DNA of 64,000 bases, taken from Gonocerus acuteangulatus (taxonomy: Eukaryota > Arthropoda > Insecta > Hemiptera > Coreidae). Shown here one piece after another: positions 43,656 through 53,855 of this stretch (the stretch's first letter is position 1; each line of letters starts with the position of its first letter). Where the stretch lies: assembly GCA_946811695.1 (NCBI GenBank), contig OX328126.1, forward strand, positions 85,445,536 through 85,509,535. The letters are read 5' to 3'. Made by a program: the position numbers and the translations under genes. The notes beneath the pieces are model-generated. The model was not told the DNA's origin, searched no databases, and was given only the letters and a program-made list of their open reading frames with translations.

Positions 43656-44495
43656 GACCGTTTTTTCCAGACATCCTATGGTACCTCATTATCTCCAATC
43701 TCCCCCCAACGTGCCGGTGTCCCACAAGGTGGAATTCTCAGTCCCGTATTGTTCCTGGCTTATACGGCTGATATCCCTTCCCATCCCCAAACATCCATTC
43801 ACATGTTTGCTGACGACACCGCTATCCTCACTGTTAACCAAAACCCAATTCTTGCCTCCAATTCCCTTCAAGAACACCTGTGTCTACTTCAACCTTGGTT
43901 AACTAAATGGAAAATCAAAGTAAATGCGGAAAAATCTAGCCATGCAACATTCACACTTCGTAAGTCAAGCTGCCCACCAATAACCCTCCAAAACATTCAA
44001 ATTCCACAGAAATCGCAAGTAAGGTACTTAGGACTGATACTAGACAAACGTTTAACTTGGAAGCCACACATAACACAGAAAAGACAGGAACTAAACAGAC
44101 GTTTTAGACTTTTATCACGCTTACTGGACAAACGCTCGAAACTTTCATTGACAAACAAACGACTTATATACAATACCATACTCCGACCAATATGGACTTA
44201 TGGATTAGAACTATGGGGTTCCACTAAACCTTCCAACTCCTACAGAATACAAACAATGCAGTCCAAAATCCTTCGAAAAATAGCCAATGCTCCTTACTAC
44301 GTCTCGAACCTAACCCTGCATAATGATTTCAATATACCCTTTATCCAAACCCTGGCCAAATCAGTCTATCAGAAGTTTCATTCCAATCTCCCTGGCCATC
44401 CAAATCCATTGATAAACTCCCTATCCTCCTTCCATAATCCACAAAATCCTCATAGAAGGCTGAAGCGGCGGTGGCCTAGAGACAACTTGTTATAA
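43656..44495 (+). pseudogene. Jockey reverse transcriptase C-terminal part, frame intact
   Basis: Open from the truncation point for about 279 codons: SYGTSLSP, RAGVPQGGILSPVLF, HMFADDTAIL (catalytic ADD), VRYLGLILDKRLTWKPHI, RPIWTYGLELWGS, NAPYYVSNLTLHND, RRLKRRWPRDNLL-stop. These are RT motifs from the palm to the thumb and the C-terminal tail. No frameshift or stop. It has no start codon, endonuclease or fingers, so it cannot act by itself. Confidence 0.92.
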
Positions 44496-44658
44496 CTTGC
44501 CATCAGCAATGCTCAAAATTTATTATTATAGTGGGTTGTGTAATTGTACATATTCCCACATCATGTCTCACAAAGCTATTGTTCCTTAACCAGCAAAATT
44601 ACTGGAAATATGTATAGCATATTGTTGTAATTATCAATAAAGTTTAAAAAAAAAAAAA
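43656..44658 (+). mobile_element. Jockey LINE, 5'-truncated, with TSD
   Basis: 1003 bp with an 11-bp TSD AAATACTGTAT (43645-43655 and 44659-44669), AATAAA near 44635 and a poly-A. Coding 43656-44495 is uninterrupted. Younger or less decayed than the 22-25 kb copy. Confidence 0.93.
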
Positions 44659-44669
44659 AAATACTGTAT

Positions 44670-45049
44670 AAAAGCCATCTCACATAAACTTTATCATATT
44701 ATGCGTTTTCCCATGTTCTTCTCTTGTGATTTTGAAAAATGTAGGATATAAACACTTAATACCTGATGTTTCAAGATGAATATTATGGTTTTAACAGTTA
44801 CAACTTAAAAACTCCAGAGTCGTATTGGCCACTCATTACTGACATGTAATTATCTCATGGAGAAAAAAAAAAACGATATGGAGGCTTAGTAACTTTGCTT
44901 TAACATAAAAATATACACTCACTCAATGTAAAATAGGTGACAAACTAAAAATATTACACGACCTACAAGAACTTCTTACAGAAGGTAGTCCGTTGATACA
45001 CTCTATACTGCACTACTTAAAACACCTCAAGATGTATCGCGCAAAAGAA

Positions 45050-45088
<39 letters not shown>

Positions 45089-45090
45089 TG

Positions 45091-45134
<44 letters not shown>

Positions 45135-45789
45135 TATGTATACATATATATAAGTATGTATACATATACATATGTATAGTACACCAATTAAACTAAGACA
45201 TTTATTTGAAAACTTATTCTAATTTTGCAAATTAGTACTTAAGCTTTCATTTTAACTGTTTTTTTTTTTAAATTTAATTTTTGTATAATTTCCAAAGACA
45301 TCTAACTAGTTTTTCGCCAACTATGTAGGCCAAAAATGTTGGGGGGACAGAAATTAGTCAATTAAAAAAAATAATAATAACGATTTATATTTTATATTAA
45401 TATTTATTATTCCAGCTGAAAAATTCATTTATTACAACTTAGCAATTGAAAACGTTTTGCTTGTTGACGCTTCACGATGAAAATCGGGCCATAAGTTCAT
45501 CTGTCACCAATCTGGGCTCGCAGCACTTTCTAACAGCAAGGGTTGGTTGATTGGATACAAGTGCATTGGTGTCAACAAACAAACAGTTAGAGTTGCTCTT
45601 TCATTTGGCGTATAATTTATAATTTTAATTATTATTATTTTTATTTGTTACAAAAATATTTCAAAACGTAAGTACAATTTTATCTGGCTGAGTTCGTCCT
45701 ATCGAAATTTTAATAACAGATCTCCTTCGCAGAACATTTATTAAGATTCCGAATAGGCCTCCTCACAATTAACAAGATTTTTTTTTTTT
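44670..45789. other. Intergenic with microsatellites
   Basis: TA-rich arrays at 45055-45082 and 45095-45132, then TAAGTATGTATACA repeats. No gene recognised. Confidence 0.4.
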
Positions 45790-46505
45790 ATCAGACGGGA
45801 GTCAAGAGGGGGAGCAGAGTTTACTATACATACAGAGACAAGAACAAATTAGACATGTAAACATCTACACTGACAGTCAAAACACACTTCAATCATTAAA
45901 TAATTACACAATTCATGACCCACTTACTGAACAAATACTTTACAATCTTACTCAACGAAACATTCCCTTACACTTCATATGGATTAAAGGGCATTCTGGT
46001 ATTGTTGGAAATGAACTTTCTGACCTAGCAGCTAAATCAGCCTCTAAAGATCTAAGAATCCCAGAATGCTACAACAAAATAACAAAAACACATTTAAAAA
46101 GACACATACAATAAGACAATGGCAAGAAGACTGGACATTAACTACAAAAGGACAACACTTAAAGATATTTATAACAGACATTACAGAATACTTTGATAAA
46201 ACGTATGCTAAAACAAATTTTTACATGACACAATTATTACTTTTATAGATTTGGACAAAGCCAAGATGAAAGCTGTTACTGTGACTTCAATACAACACAG
46301 ACATATCACCATTTACTGTACGACTGCACACTACTAACTGAAGAAAGAAAAACATTACAGACATACGTGACTAAACACATAGGACATTGGCCTGTTGCAG
46401 AAAAAATATTATTTCTTAAGTGTGAGAGGGCTTTACTAAAATATGCTGAACATATATATACAAAAATGGGATACTGGAAAAATCATTATAGGTGAAAAAA
46501 AAATC
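45790..46505 (+). pseudogene. RNase H-bearing LINE C-terminus
   Basis: A short SDGS near 45795, then RHVNIYTDSQNTLQSL (45855 on), FIWIKGHSGIVGNELSDLAAKSAS with the catalytic-type D/E/H context of RNase H, a linker, a frameshift at about 46100, RQWQEDWTLTTKGQHL, and after a further change CYCDFNTTQTYHHLLYDC (CxCx8Hx4C). It ends MGYWKNHYR-stop near 46495. The distance between SDGS and YTDS is too short, so part of the RNase H is deleted. Best copy of the family also seen at 8400-8939. Confidence 0.85.
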
Positions 46506-46721
46506 CTTTGTGTTTTTTTGTTTTGTTTTTTATCCTTCGACATAGTTTTGTTGTTTGTATTCGAATTCGTTTTTTTTTCTTTCTTTTATTTTGTTTCATT
46601 TATTCTCCTTTATGTTCTACATTTAGAATGTAATCATAAAGAATATAAATATTAATATGTAATCAATTACATGCTATGTACATTTGTCATGTACGGCACA
46701 TGTAGAAAATAAAAATAAACT

Positions 46722-46760
46722 CCCTTCCTTAAGGGTTACTTAGGGAAGGAAATAAATTAA
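46722..46760. repeat. Single hairpin homologous to the 47-bp satellite unit
   Basis: ATAAACTCCCTTCCTTAAGG…TTAGGGAAGGAAAT aligns without gaps with the satellite unit at 28926 over 38 bp. It keeps the stem through three paired substitutions. It lies in the 3' region after the LINE coding end, before (TA)n at 46770-46825. Confidence 0.75.
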
Positions 46761-46765
46761 AAAAG

Positions 46766-46769
<4 letters not shown>

Positions 46770-46825
<56 letters not shown>
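46770..46825. repeat. (TA)n microsatellite
   Basis: Pure TA dinucleotides. Confidence 0.95.
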
Positions 46826-46828
<3 letters not shown>

Positions 46829-47275
46829 GATGAATATGTTAATGGGAGTTTCTTTTTGTAGTAAGTGTAATGGATGAAGGTTAGAAAAATAATTCTATTT
46901 ATTGAAAATGGTATATATTTATGGCACCGATATTTCTTCTGGACCAAAATGATCTCGCAATTATGTCGAGGCATTTTAGCACCTTAATTAATGTAATAGG
47001 AAATTCTATTTGGTGTCGACAAATAATATTGGAGATATGTCCTAGATTTTCTTGGCAAATCATGAATTCCCAGATGCGTTGCAGTACAGTATCTGCTAAC
47101 GTTCAGGAGTAATCTCACTGGGCAGAATATATTTGCACTGATATGATTATAAAATATAGCAGTTCAATGGTGGGCCAGAAAATTATAATGTCGTTCTTGG
47201 TTTTAATAATTGTTTCTTTTATTTTTTATTTTGGGTGATAGATAACTCAATGACACTCAAAAAAGGCCAAGAAAG
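46826..47275. other. Unassigned sequence
   Basis: No gene or repeat recognised. Confidence 0.3.
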
Positions 47276-47822
47276 TTTTCCAAAGACACCATACATACGT
47301 ATATTCTTATGTATTTCGACACGCTGAAACCGAATCCGGAGTCCGTTTCACTCCAGCACGTCAGGTTCAAGCGCACTTGAAGGTCCAATTTCGTATTAAG
47401 TCGCTTAAGAATTAATTAGTGTACTTAAAATTCTACAGATTTTAAATAAACATGTTTTAAGAAAAAAAAGTCGCTTAAGAAGAAATAACTAGAGCTTCCA
47501 TATATTTGAGGGTCACTGAATTCGAATCTGGAGCCTGTTTCATCCCATCGGCGCGAAACCAAGGTGATTTTGGGGACAAGTATGTTTATTTTACAAAAAA
47601 TGGATCTGCATTCAAAAATTCAATTTTACAAAATATACATATTTGTCCTTGAAATGACCTTGATTTCGCACCGATGTGATGAAACAGTCCTCGGATTCGA
47701 ATTCAGCGAACCTCAAAACCATGGAAGCTCTAGTTATTTCTTCTTAAACGACTTTATACGAAATGTGACCTTCAAATGCTCTTATATCTGACGTGATGGG
47801 GTGAAACGGACTCCGGACTTAC
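47276..47822. mobile_element. T4 foldback element, copy 1
   Basis: Nearly the whole element is an inverted repeat around about 47600-47640: GAATCCGGAGTCCGTTTCAC, AGAAATAACTAGAGCTTCC and CAAGGTGATTTTGGGGACAA on the left each recur inverted on the right. The left end is TTTTCCAAAGACACCATACA; the right end is lost at about 47822 against a T1 end. No ORF. Confidence 0.85.
47412..47467 (+). mobile_element. 56-bp retroposed insertion with 14-bp TSD
   Basis: TSD AAGTCGCTTAAGAA at 47398-47411 and 47468-47481. The insert has AAATAAA 20 bp before an A-rich end, like the last 45 bases of a polyadenylated transcript. The T4 copy at 56941-57675 shows the site without it. Confidence 0.8.
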
Positions 47823-47928
47823 ATCTATTTTCTCTTCGAGATTTTATTTCATGTTTTTAACGAAAGATCAAACCCCACCAAATAACCGCGGTAAGATGAC
47901 GCAGTTGCTGCGAGTCGAACTTTTTTTG
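47823..47928. mobile_element. T1 terminus
   Basis: ACGAAAGATCAAACC, then CCGCGGTAAGATGACGCAG and GCGAGTCGAAC plus poly-T. Matches the right end of the T1 element at 26868-26968. Confidence 0.75.
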
Positions 47929-48129
47929 AATATATGATGCGGTCGGTTTCTGAATTATAAGGTGCTAATAGGGGAACAAATTTTTAATTTTGACTCCGCA
48001 GGCTCCTAATGCCCTTCGTTGCAACTAAACTTGGTAGATCTCTTCCCCAACTAATAAGAATCAAATATTGTAAAAATAAATTGGGTTTACAACAGAACAA
48101 AATAAAATAAAAAAGTATTTATTTATTTA

Positions 48130-48290
48130 TTTATTCACGGGCGTTCACAACGGCAAGGTGATTTGCTCACATATAAATAATAATTAATAAAAACTTTATA
48201 AAGGGTAAAAAATAAATTCAGTACATTCTGAAAAAAATAATAATAAAATAATAATATACAAAATAAAAAAAAATAATAATAATATTAATA
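48130..48290 (-). mobile_element. LINE 3' tail
   Basis: (TTTA)n, then CAACGGCAAGGTGATTTGCT, as at 55748-55800. Coding end is absent. Confidence 0.65.
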
Positions 48291-48675
48291 TCTTGTGCGA
48301 AATTTCAGTAACTCCATTCGAATGTGCTTTGGTTTAGATAAGTGTGCTGTGCTACATGTTACAAAAGGTCGCACAGTATCTAATGAAAACATGGCACTTT
48401 CGGATGGGGACCATGTACGTGAATTGGGGGAATCTGAAACGTATAAGTACCTTGGCATCCAACAGCACCTTAAGATCTGCCACAAAAATGTTAAGGAGGA
48501 GCTGAATAATAAATTTTTAAAACGGCTGCGATTAGTATTAAGAAGTTATCTGCATGGAAAATACAAAGTAAAATCTATTAACACCTGGGCAATACCTTCA
48601 TTGACGTATAGTTTCGGTGTGATAAAGTGGTCAGATACATCACTACGGGATTTGGATCGACAGAGGAACACTTAA
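48290..48675 (+). pseudogene. Non-LTR RT thumb-region fragment, different LINE clade
   Basis: Open frame: VRNFSNSIRMCFGLDKCAVL, ETYKYLGIQQ, RLRLVLRSYLHGKYKVKSIN, TWAIPSLTYSFGVIKWS, LRDLDRQRNT-stop at 48675. F-G-L-D-K-C-A, Y-K-Y-L-G-I and N-T-W-A-I-P-x-L-x-Y-S-F-G are conserved in a non-LTR group distinct from Jockey. The catalytic ADD lies upstream and is missing. Confidence 0.78.
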
Positions 48676-50058
48676 TATTATCCCAGCAAGCAGTTCTACT
48701 CGACACAGCTCGAATCGTAAGAAAATTTCTTAATGCCCATAATTAGTGCCTAAATAAAAAAATATTTAAAAAAAATAAAAATAATTCTTTTTACTGGTTG
48801 GAACTATCCCCCAGTAAAAATATTCTCCAGTAATCTGAGAGACCCCACCCCCATAATATTAATATAAAATAAAATAAATAATTAAATCAAACCAAATAAT
48901 TGATTTCAAAATTCACTTTATAAAATATAAGAAAATAAACAATGACAAAATTGCCATAATAATAAATAAAAAAAATCATTAATACAAAATTAATCTGCTG
49001 TTCCTAAATATAAAGTATCAAACCTATTTATTTTTTGAATTTATGTGGCGTAGGTAAAAAATAGTACTTATTTTTTTCTTTTGTACCCTTTTATTTGTTG
49101 TTTGCCCTTGAATAATTACTTCATTCGGTTTTCGTCAATGTTCATGTTCAGAATCTTGAATTAGAGTTCTTCGTCCCTCCTTATATCCACCATGGAGTTG
49201 TTTATATTCTATTCCACGTGTTTCTGACCAATCAAGTTTGTTAACTTTTTGGATTTATTTGGCGTATTTCAAAAAATAGTACTTCCTTTTTCCTTTTGTA
49301 CCATTTTATTTGTCAAGGAAGCATATCCTATTTTTTGAGCTAGCCACATAAATCCGAAAAGTGAATAAACCTATTTATGTTTTTTTTTTTAGATATTATG
49401 TTAGTTAATTTAAACAGATCCTTCAGCAATGCAACGTAACCTAACAGCCTTGCTGTGGATTGTGCTTAATTATGCCACTCCTGCGTGACGGACTATTATT
49501 CATAATTGTGTACACACTAGTGACTTCAGATTAGATGCAAGCCTACGATATTAGTGACTATTTGAACGTGATTCAGGTATTTTAATGATGAAGATGATGA
49601 TGGGACATTAAACCAGGAAAGATGTGTTAATACGAGCTAATAGCACATAACATTCAAGGTGATGGGGTTGAGAGCTGTCATGTCGGGACCTTGGAGGAGC
49701 GGAAATTGAGGTCAGAACATTGCCGGCGCTTAAATACCTTTATATGCTCTTATAAAGCAGCAACTTCTTTATATGTGAAAAGCATTTAATTTTAAATATG
49801 AAATTTACTCAATATGGAATAGACGCATTAAGTAGTTACTTTCTGTAATAAAACCATTTACTCACCATTATAGATGGGGGATCTGAATCGATGTTTTTAA
49901 CACGATATATCGATTTTTTGAATGGAACCCCAAGGGCCGATCTTTTTAAAGAATCGATCTCCAAGGGCCGATCTTTTTAAAGAATCGATCTCTAAAGGCA
50001 GATCTTTAAATATTTTTTGTGGATCGATATCTTTATTTCGATTCGAATCGATTCAAAA
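48676..50058. other. Unassigned, one T3 end and a G-rich motif pair
   Basis: 49448-49490 is a T3 terminus (TATGCCACTCCTGCGTGACG). CAAGGGCCGATCTTTTTAAAG is repeated at 49930 and 49962. No gene seen. Confidence 0.45.
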
Positions 50059-50333
50059 CATGGGCGTATATAGGGGGGGGGCTGAGGGGGCTCCAGCCCC
50101 TCCCGAAATCTTCATTTGATGGTAAAAATGCGCCATAAAAACCTTAAAAATAAATTAAATAAGATCGCTTAGTCATTAAAAAATAGTTTATTTTAGGCGC
50201 AATAGCGTTTTAGTTGCCTAAAACTCTTTTAAATTCTACATTTTTCATATTCAATGCCTCGGAAATGGTCTCAGCCTCCCCCCCCTGAAATGTTCCCAGC
50301 CCCTCCCGAAATTATTTCCTATATACGCCCATG
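50059..50333. mobile_element. MITE M1 copy 3, perfect TSD
   Basis: CATGGGCGTATATAGG to its complement, with 8-bp TSD ATTCAAAA on both sides (50051-50058 and 50334-50341). Interior reversed relative to copy 1. The cleanest copy; it defines ends and TSD length. Confidence 0.95.
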
Positions 50334-50524
50334 ATTCAAAAGATCGATTCATATTAGAGAATTGCCCATCCCTACTCAGCATCAGTCAATGTGCACTAAT
50401 TAATTCAAGAACAAACTTTTTAAAAATATTTACTAAATTTTAAACTTTGTAATGTATTTCCGGGAAAAATATAAGGAACTTCAGCAGAAAATCGTTTCGT
50501 TTCTATTAATATATGCCTGAAAGA

Positions 50525-50620
50525 AATGAGAAAAAATTCCGACTCGCGGGAACTGCGTCACCTAAGCCTTTTTCTGTTCTTATCTCTAGTGTAATTTGGA
50601 AAACGCTTTGAACTCTCGCT
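50525..50620. mobile_element. T1 terminus
   Basis: TTCCGACTCGCGGGAACTGC, then TCTAGTGTAATTTGGAAA. Shared with 60105-60175 and 6255-6345. Confidence 0.7.
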
Positions 50621-51374
50621 CCTTGAGTTCGAAAAAATCCTCGTCTCGAATGGGTTAAGCACAGATTTCTCGAGATGAGATCTTTTGGTAGAAAATATAA
50701 TTAACTTTTGAATAGATTCTTTAGATTTACTACGATTTCCTACCTGGTTTCGAGATATGTAAGAATATATCAGAAAACCCCAAGTAAATCTATTTACTTC
50801 CAATTTCCGGTTGTAAATATGGCCTTGAAAATGTTTTTATTAGATTCCCTACGTCCAATCTACTATATATTTGTCAAATACCTCTCACTCACTGACCTAT
50901 CATCGCCCAGCCCAAAAGACTCGACAGAAAAATTTGAAATTTTGCATGAACACTCCCTACAGAACGTAGACACTCGCTAAGAAAGGATTTTTTGATATTC
51001 GAATTTTTAAGTATTTTTAGAGGGGATTAAAGTTTTAGTTGGTTAGAGCAGGAAAGCGTAGGCAGCATGCGTTGCTAGGACGATAACAGAACAGCTGTTA
51101 CCGTACTGCATCTATTTCATAGTATTATTTTTAATTGAGGTTAATTTCAACTATGATAGCAGTCCTTAAATTACTAGGAATAAACTGTCCCTCATAGAGT
51201 TCACGCTATGAGGGAAAAAAATCACCATTTTAATTGTGGTTCATTTTAGTTTGTCCCCCATAGAGTTTACGCTATACCTGGTGATGGTGCATCCAAGGTA
51301 ATAATATCCCGAACCCTTGCACAGCCTCCTCGCCCATCAGCATCCCCAGTCAGAACACCTCTTGGTCATGCTCA
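50621..51374. other. Unassigned, with a hairpin
   Basis: 51188-51215 is a perfect 10-bp hairpin (TCCCTCATAG/CTATGAGGGA) preceded by ATAAACT. The half-copy GTCCCCCATAGAGTTTACGC follows at about 51254. No gene recognised. Confidence 0.5.
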
Positions 51375-52020
51375 CAAATATAATGGGTCTTTCCAAATGA
51401 CATGTGAAAAACATGCATTTTTAATTTTAACGAGCATTTATTATTAACAACGAAATTTAACCTATATCGGTTACAATGCTGTTACTGGTAACCATGGGCG
51501 TGTATAGGAAATAATTTCGGAGGGGGGGGGGGTGCAAGTACCATTTCCGGTAAATGGAATACTAGTATTTTAGAACTTGGAATAGTTTTAGGAAAATAAA
51601 ATGCTATTACAACTAAAACGAAATATTTGTTATGAACTAAGTGATCTTATTTAATTTATTTATTTATTTCATTTATTTTTAAGGGTTTTAAGACACATTT
51701 TTACCAAAATATTCGGGGGACTGCAGACCCCTCAGCCCCTCTTTAAATACGTCCATGCTGGTAACCTATAGATAACGGTTTATCTCTAGGTTATCTGTTT
51801 CTTGATACTTGTGCGGAGCGCCCCAGTGTCAAGAAACATTATACTTTGATTACTTATCAATTGATGTAGGTATAACATATATGTAGTATGACGGAAACCG
51901 TGCTATAATAAACTGCAAAAAATTATGTAGTATCGTTAATTTTGCTGGTACATTATATAACGCAATAAAATAACTACTTATCTGCCGTGACGAAGCACGG
52001 GTATTCGGCTATTACTTATA
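51375..52020 (+). mobile_element. Repeat R, copy with M1 inserted
   Basis: Same order as 17576-17925: TTTATTATTAACAACGAA, CTGGTAACCTATAGATAACG, AGTGTCAAGAAACATTATAC, AACTGC…AGTAGTATCGTTAATTTTG. The 3' end has CCGTGACGAAGCACGGGTA. M1 occupies 51493-51757. Confidence 0.82.
51493..51757. mobile_element. MITE M1 copy 4
   Basis: CATGGGCGTGTATAGG to CGTCCATG with TSD CTGGTAAC (51485-51492 and 51758-51765). The empty site is visible in repeat R at about 17690. This proves an 8-bp TSD and the exact ends. Confidence 0.95.
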
Positions 52021-52055
52021 AAAACATGTACGTGGAAGTCTAGCAACGCAGAAAG

Positions 52056-52057
<2 letters not shown>

Positions 52058-52106
<49 letters not shown>
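52058..52106. repeat. (TA)n microsatellite
   Basis: Pure TA dinucleotides just after repeat R. Confidence 0.95.
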
Positions 52107-52109
<3 letters not shown>

Positions 52110-52192
52110 GTAATTGACATTCAGTGGATGTATGTTTTACAGGAAAATTACTATCGCATGTTGGACAAGTTGGTTTGTCAGTTTCTGTCATT

Positions 52193-52351
52193 TTATTTTT
52201 TTCTGGGTCATTAGCGCCGACATTCAAGGGGCAGCGAGGAATGTTCTCAACGAGCCGCGAGATGAGAAAATTCCTGCTGCCGGTGAGAATCGAACCCACT
52301 ATCTCCCGCATGAGAAACTAAGGCTTTAGCCACTAGAGCACTGGGAGACAC
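52193..52351 (-). mobile_element. SINE S3 copy
   Basis: Minus strand: GGTGTCTCCCAGTGCTCTAG (box A region), ATAGTGGGTTCGATTCTCAC (box B), CAGCAGGAATTTTC, GGCGCTAATGACCC and A-rich tail. TSD CAGTTTCTGT(C/T)ATT at 52179-52192 and 52352-52365. Confidence 0.9.
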
Positions 52352-52365
52352 CAGTTTCTGTTATT

Positions 52366-53545
52366 CTTGATTTAACAGTGTCATTTCCATGTGATTTTCA
52401 ACCTTGCAAGGACTATTTATTGTCGAAGATTATTCCTTTGAATGGTCCCCAGCTATGAATTATGATCAATATAGAATAAATCCATTAAAAACTACGTTAT
52501 TAAAAAATACAAAAGCCAATTTATATTATTAATAAATCATAATTATTTTTTAAAATTTATTTTAAGATCTCCGCAACGATGGAGATTTGCTCAGATTTAA
52601 ACCACTGCAATGCTTCCTTAAACGAATGGACAGCACACTATTTAAAATTACAGACGTTTGGTAAAATGAAGTCATAACCTGCGCAGCAGTAATGTGACAA
52701 GACGTGAAGATCTTATACAAGCTACAGACACATCTCTTCAAACACAATGACGTACTTGGCTTATATTGCTAGCTCTTAAAACCACCACAGATGTTGGGAG
52801 TTGGTTGGTGTGAAATTGTCAAGTCGGCCCTTCCTGATTGCGACATAAGGTCAACCTCATAAGCGAGTATGTGTTCTGTCAAGCGAGTGAGGAAACCCGC
52901 TAAAGCCATAATATTTTTAAGAGTTGTCACTACGCAACTTAACTTAGGAGTCGTCTGACGCAATTCCTCACAGAACATTTCCTAAAACAATTTTGAACAA
53001 CTTATGACTACAAATGAAGGGCTCAGTGCCAAAGGTGTCTCACCCACAATTAGGAATAACTGAGCAAATCGGATTTAAATTTAAGGGTTGGTGAAAAAAA
53101 TTAAGTGTTGGTGACAAAAATGATTTCAATTGTACCAATTAAAATCATTTCTGCCACCAACACTATTTTTTTCAGATTCTTCCTAGCTTTACGCAGCTTT
53201 TTACTCATTTACGATAGACCAACCGATGAAATTTTTTTTACTCGATAGACTTCGAAGATATTATAAATAACTAGAAGAATGAAGAATGCAAAGAAACTTC
53301 CATTCAATTTCCTCTTATTTTTCATCGCCACTAATTTTCTTCTTTCTTTTATTATTATTACAACTTGTATAATGTTCCTCTAAATTCATTTTCCTTTTTC
53401 TACATCTTCTGTAAAAAACAAACATATACTGCCAATATGAAACAAATAAATTTTCGAATAATTTATTAGCAGGCTGAGCATATCCCACTAGTATTTCTAA
53501 AGTGACACAACTCAGAATAAAAAAAAAATCAGTCCCGTAACAGGC
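52366..53545. other. Unassigned sequence
   Basis: 52555-52600 resembles a LINE tail in its T-rich start and GCAACGATGGAGATTTGCTC, similar in layout to 48145. 53088-53160 contains an inverted pair around GTGTTGGTG(A/G)CA. No gene seen. Confidence 0.35.
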
Positions 53546-53855
53546 CACAAGGGCCCAGAGGGGCAGATACTGTAGAGGTACCTGATAGTGTGGTCAACGC
53601 TATGCTCCGGCCGGCTGATTTTCCCCTTGGCTGCTTCGACTGCTAGAGTCATTAGCACCCAATGTACCCATTATTAATTAAATTAATTAAAGGCTGGGTG
53701 AGCCTAGGGACGATCTGGGACCCCAAATCCAACCCTCGGACGGCAGCACTAGAAGAAAAAATCTTTAGTGCGCGCTCGGGTTTTGAACTTGGTCCTCCAG
53801 TTCATTAGTCGAGTGCTCTGCTCTACCACTGAGCTAATCCGCCCTCAAATCAAAA
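53546..53855 (-). mobile_element. SINE S1 copy 3, with complete head
   Basis: Minus strand: GATTAGCTCAGTGGTAGAGC (box A), AAGTTCAAAACCC (box B), then a body including GGTGCTAATGACTC and the GCCGGCCGGAGCATAG region. No M1 insertion. Confidence 0.9.
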
